Assembly: GCA_900553905.1 (NCBI GenBank)
Contig: USFL01000120.1
Span: 1-5,537 of the forward strand
Source of the DNA: an uncultured Eubacteriales bacterium
GTDB lineage: Bacteria; Bacillota; Clostridia; Christensenellales; Aristaeellaceae
Direction: 5' to 3'
Length of the DNA stretch: 5,537 nucleotides
Made by a program: the position numbers and the translations under genes. Every line of letters starts with the position of its first letter. The stretch's first letter is position 1. This document shows, one piece after another, positions 5,354-5,537 of the stretch. Below the pieces are notes generated by a model that was not told where the DNA came from, did no database searches, and worked only from the letters and a program-made list of their open reading frames with translations.

Positions 5354-5382
5354 ATTATAGCACCCCGCGCGCGAAAACACAA
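5354..5382 (-). promoter_or_regulatory. Sigma-A promoter of rpmB (extended -10)
   Basis: On the minus strand TTGTGT (5382-5377), 17 bases, then TATAAT (5359-5354) preceded by TGC (extended -10). The start near 5347 gives a leader of about 47 bases with AAGGAGGTG at 5317-5309. A perfect, extended -10 compensates for a weak -35 and fits a highly expressed ribosomal gene. Confidence 0.8.
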
Positions 5383-5486
5383 GAGCTTTTCCATGTAAAA
5401 CTTCGTAAAACGGGGCAAAATGATACCTGTACAGAAAAATTCCTCCGAAAAGGGCGTCCATGGGAGCGCGTTTAACGCCGATGCCC
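5383..5486. other. Intergenic stretch between divergent promoters
   Basis: About 100 bases between the rpmB promoter and the plus-strand promoter at the right edge. I see no convincing gene; a 61-codon minus frame (5317-5502) crosses both promoters and has no ribosome site. Short imperfect complementarity exists (AAGGGCG near 5449 with CGCC...GCCCTT near 5478-5487), too weak and too spaced to call a structure. Confidence 0.5.
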
Positions 5487-5515
5487 TTGCAAGTTTTGCC
5501 AAAACACGCTATACT
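5487..5515 (+). promoter_or_regulatory. Divergent plus-strand sigma-A promoter at the window edge
   Basis: TTGCAA (5487-5492), exactly 17 bases, then TATACT (5510-5515). Transcription would begin near 5522 and run out of the window. The driven gene is not visible; an ATG at 5534 lacks a clear ribosome site and is probably not its start. In Bacillus and many Clostridia rpmB lies opposite an Asp23/Gls24-family gene (yloU) followed by a DAK-phosphatase-domain gene (yloV), so that is the likely target. It supports this edge being genuine rpmB flank. Confidence 0.72.
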
Positions 5516-5537
5516 AATAGAACGGATACGAATATGA

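Noticed and set aside
5301..5354. Upstream in-frame start at 5354 for the L28-fusion frame
   Set aside because: It lies in the -10 box of the rpmB promoter, upstream of the transcription start, while ATG 5300 has an ideal ribosome site and matches the L28 N-terminus.
5317..5502. Minus-strand open frame of 61 codons upstream of rpmB
   Set aside because: It overlaps both promoters, has no ribosome site and no recognisable sequence.

Overview
The window looks like GC-rich chromosomal DNA from a low-redundancy Firmicute of the class Clostridia. Support comes from the strong AGGAGG-type ribosome binding sites, TTGxxx-17-TATAAT promoters, a Bmp/Yuf-type nucleoside transporter, a Clostridia-style sugar ABC system and a zinc-type ribosomal protein L28. 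The look of the solute-binding proteins (short Ala-x-Ala signal peptide, no lipobox) makes me lean towards Christensenellales or relatives, but that is an impression. Every gene I can support lies on the minus strand.

Region 1 (1-3462) is an ordinary, well-formed transporter locus. Read on the minus strand it gives a sigma-A promoter, a BMP-family substrate-binding protein (GTG start), a strong intrinsic terminator, a second sigma-A promoter, a two-domain sugar/nucleoside-type ATPase (TTG start), and a permease that overlaps the ATPase stop by ATGA and runs off the left edge. The three proteins would form a BmpA/PnrA- or NupNOP-like importer, probably for nucleosides. Because of the internal terminator and second promoter, the binding protein and the membrane/ATPase module are separate transcription units.

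Region 2 (3496-5300) is the odd part: about 1.8 kb made of fragments of five genes joined at three abrupt junctions. From right to left these are the promoter, RBS and first ~19 codons of ribosomal protein L28 (rpmB); the C-terminal part of a carbohydrate ABC solute-binding protein followed by the RBS and first ~15 codons of its partner permease; an internal piece of a glycoside hydrolase family 3 C-terminal domain; and the C-terminal end of an HI0933-type flavoprotein. Two junctions are in frame, so a gene caller would report plausible but chimeric proteins. I think this is either a metagenome misassembly or a run of deletions, rather than a new system; rpmB cut at codon 19 argues for caution.

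Region 3 (5301-5537) is intergenic. It holds the minus-strand rpmB promoter (extended -10) and a divergent plus-strand promoter at the right edge. In many Firmicutes rpmB lies opposite an Asp23/Gls24 (yloU) gene, which is the likely next gene outside the window.

I found no tRNA, rRNA, CRISPR array, insertion sequence or convincing riboswitch. The long plus-strand open frames are GC-driven shadows of the minus-strand genes.
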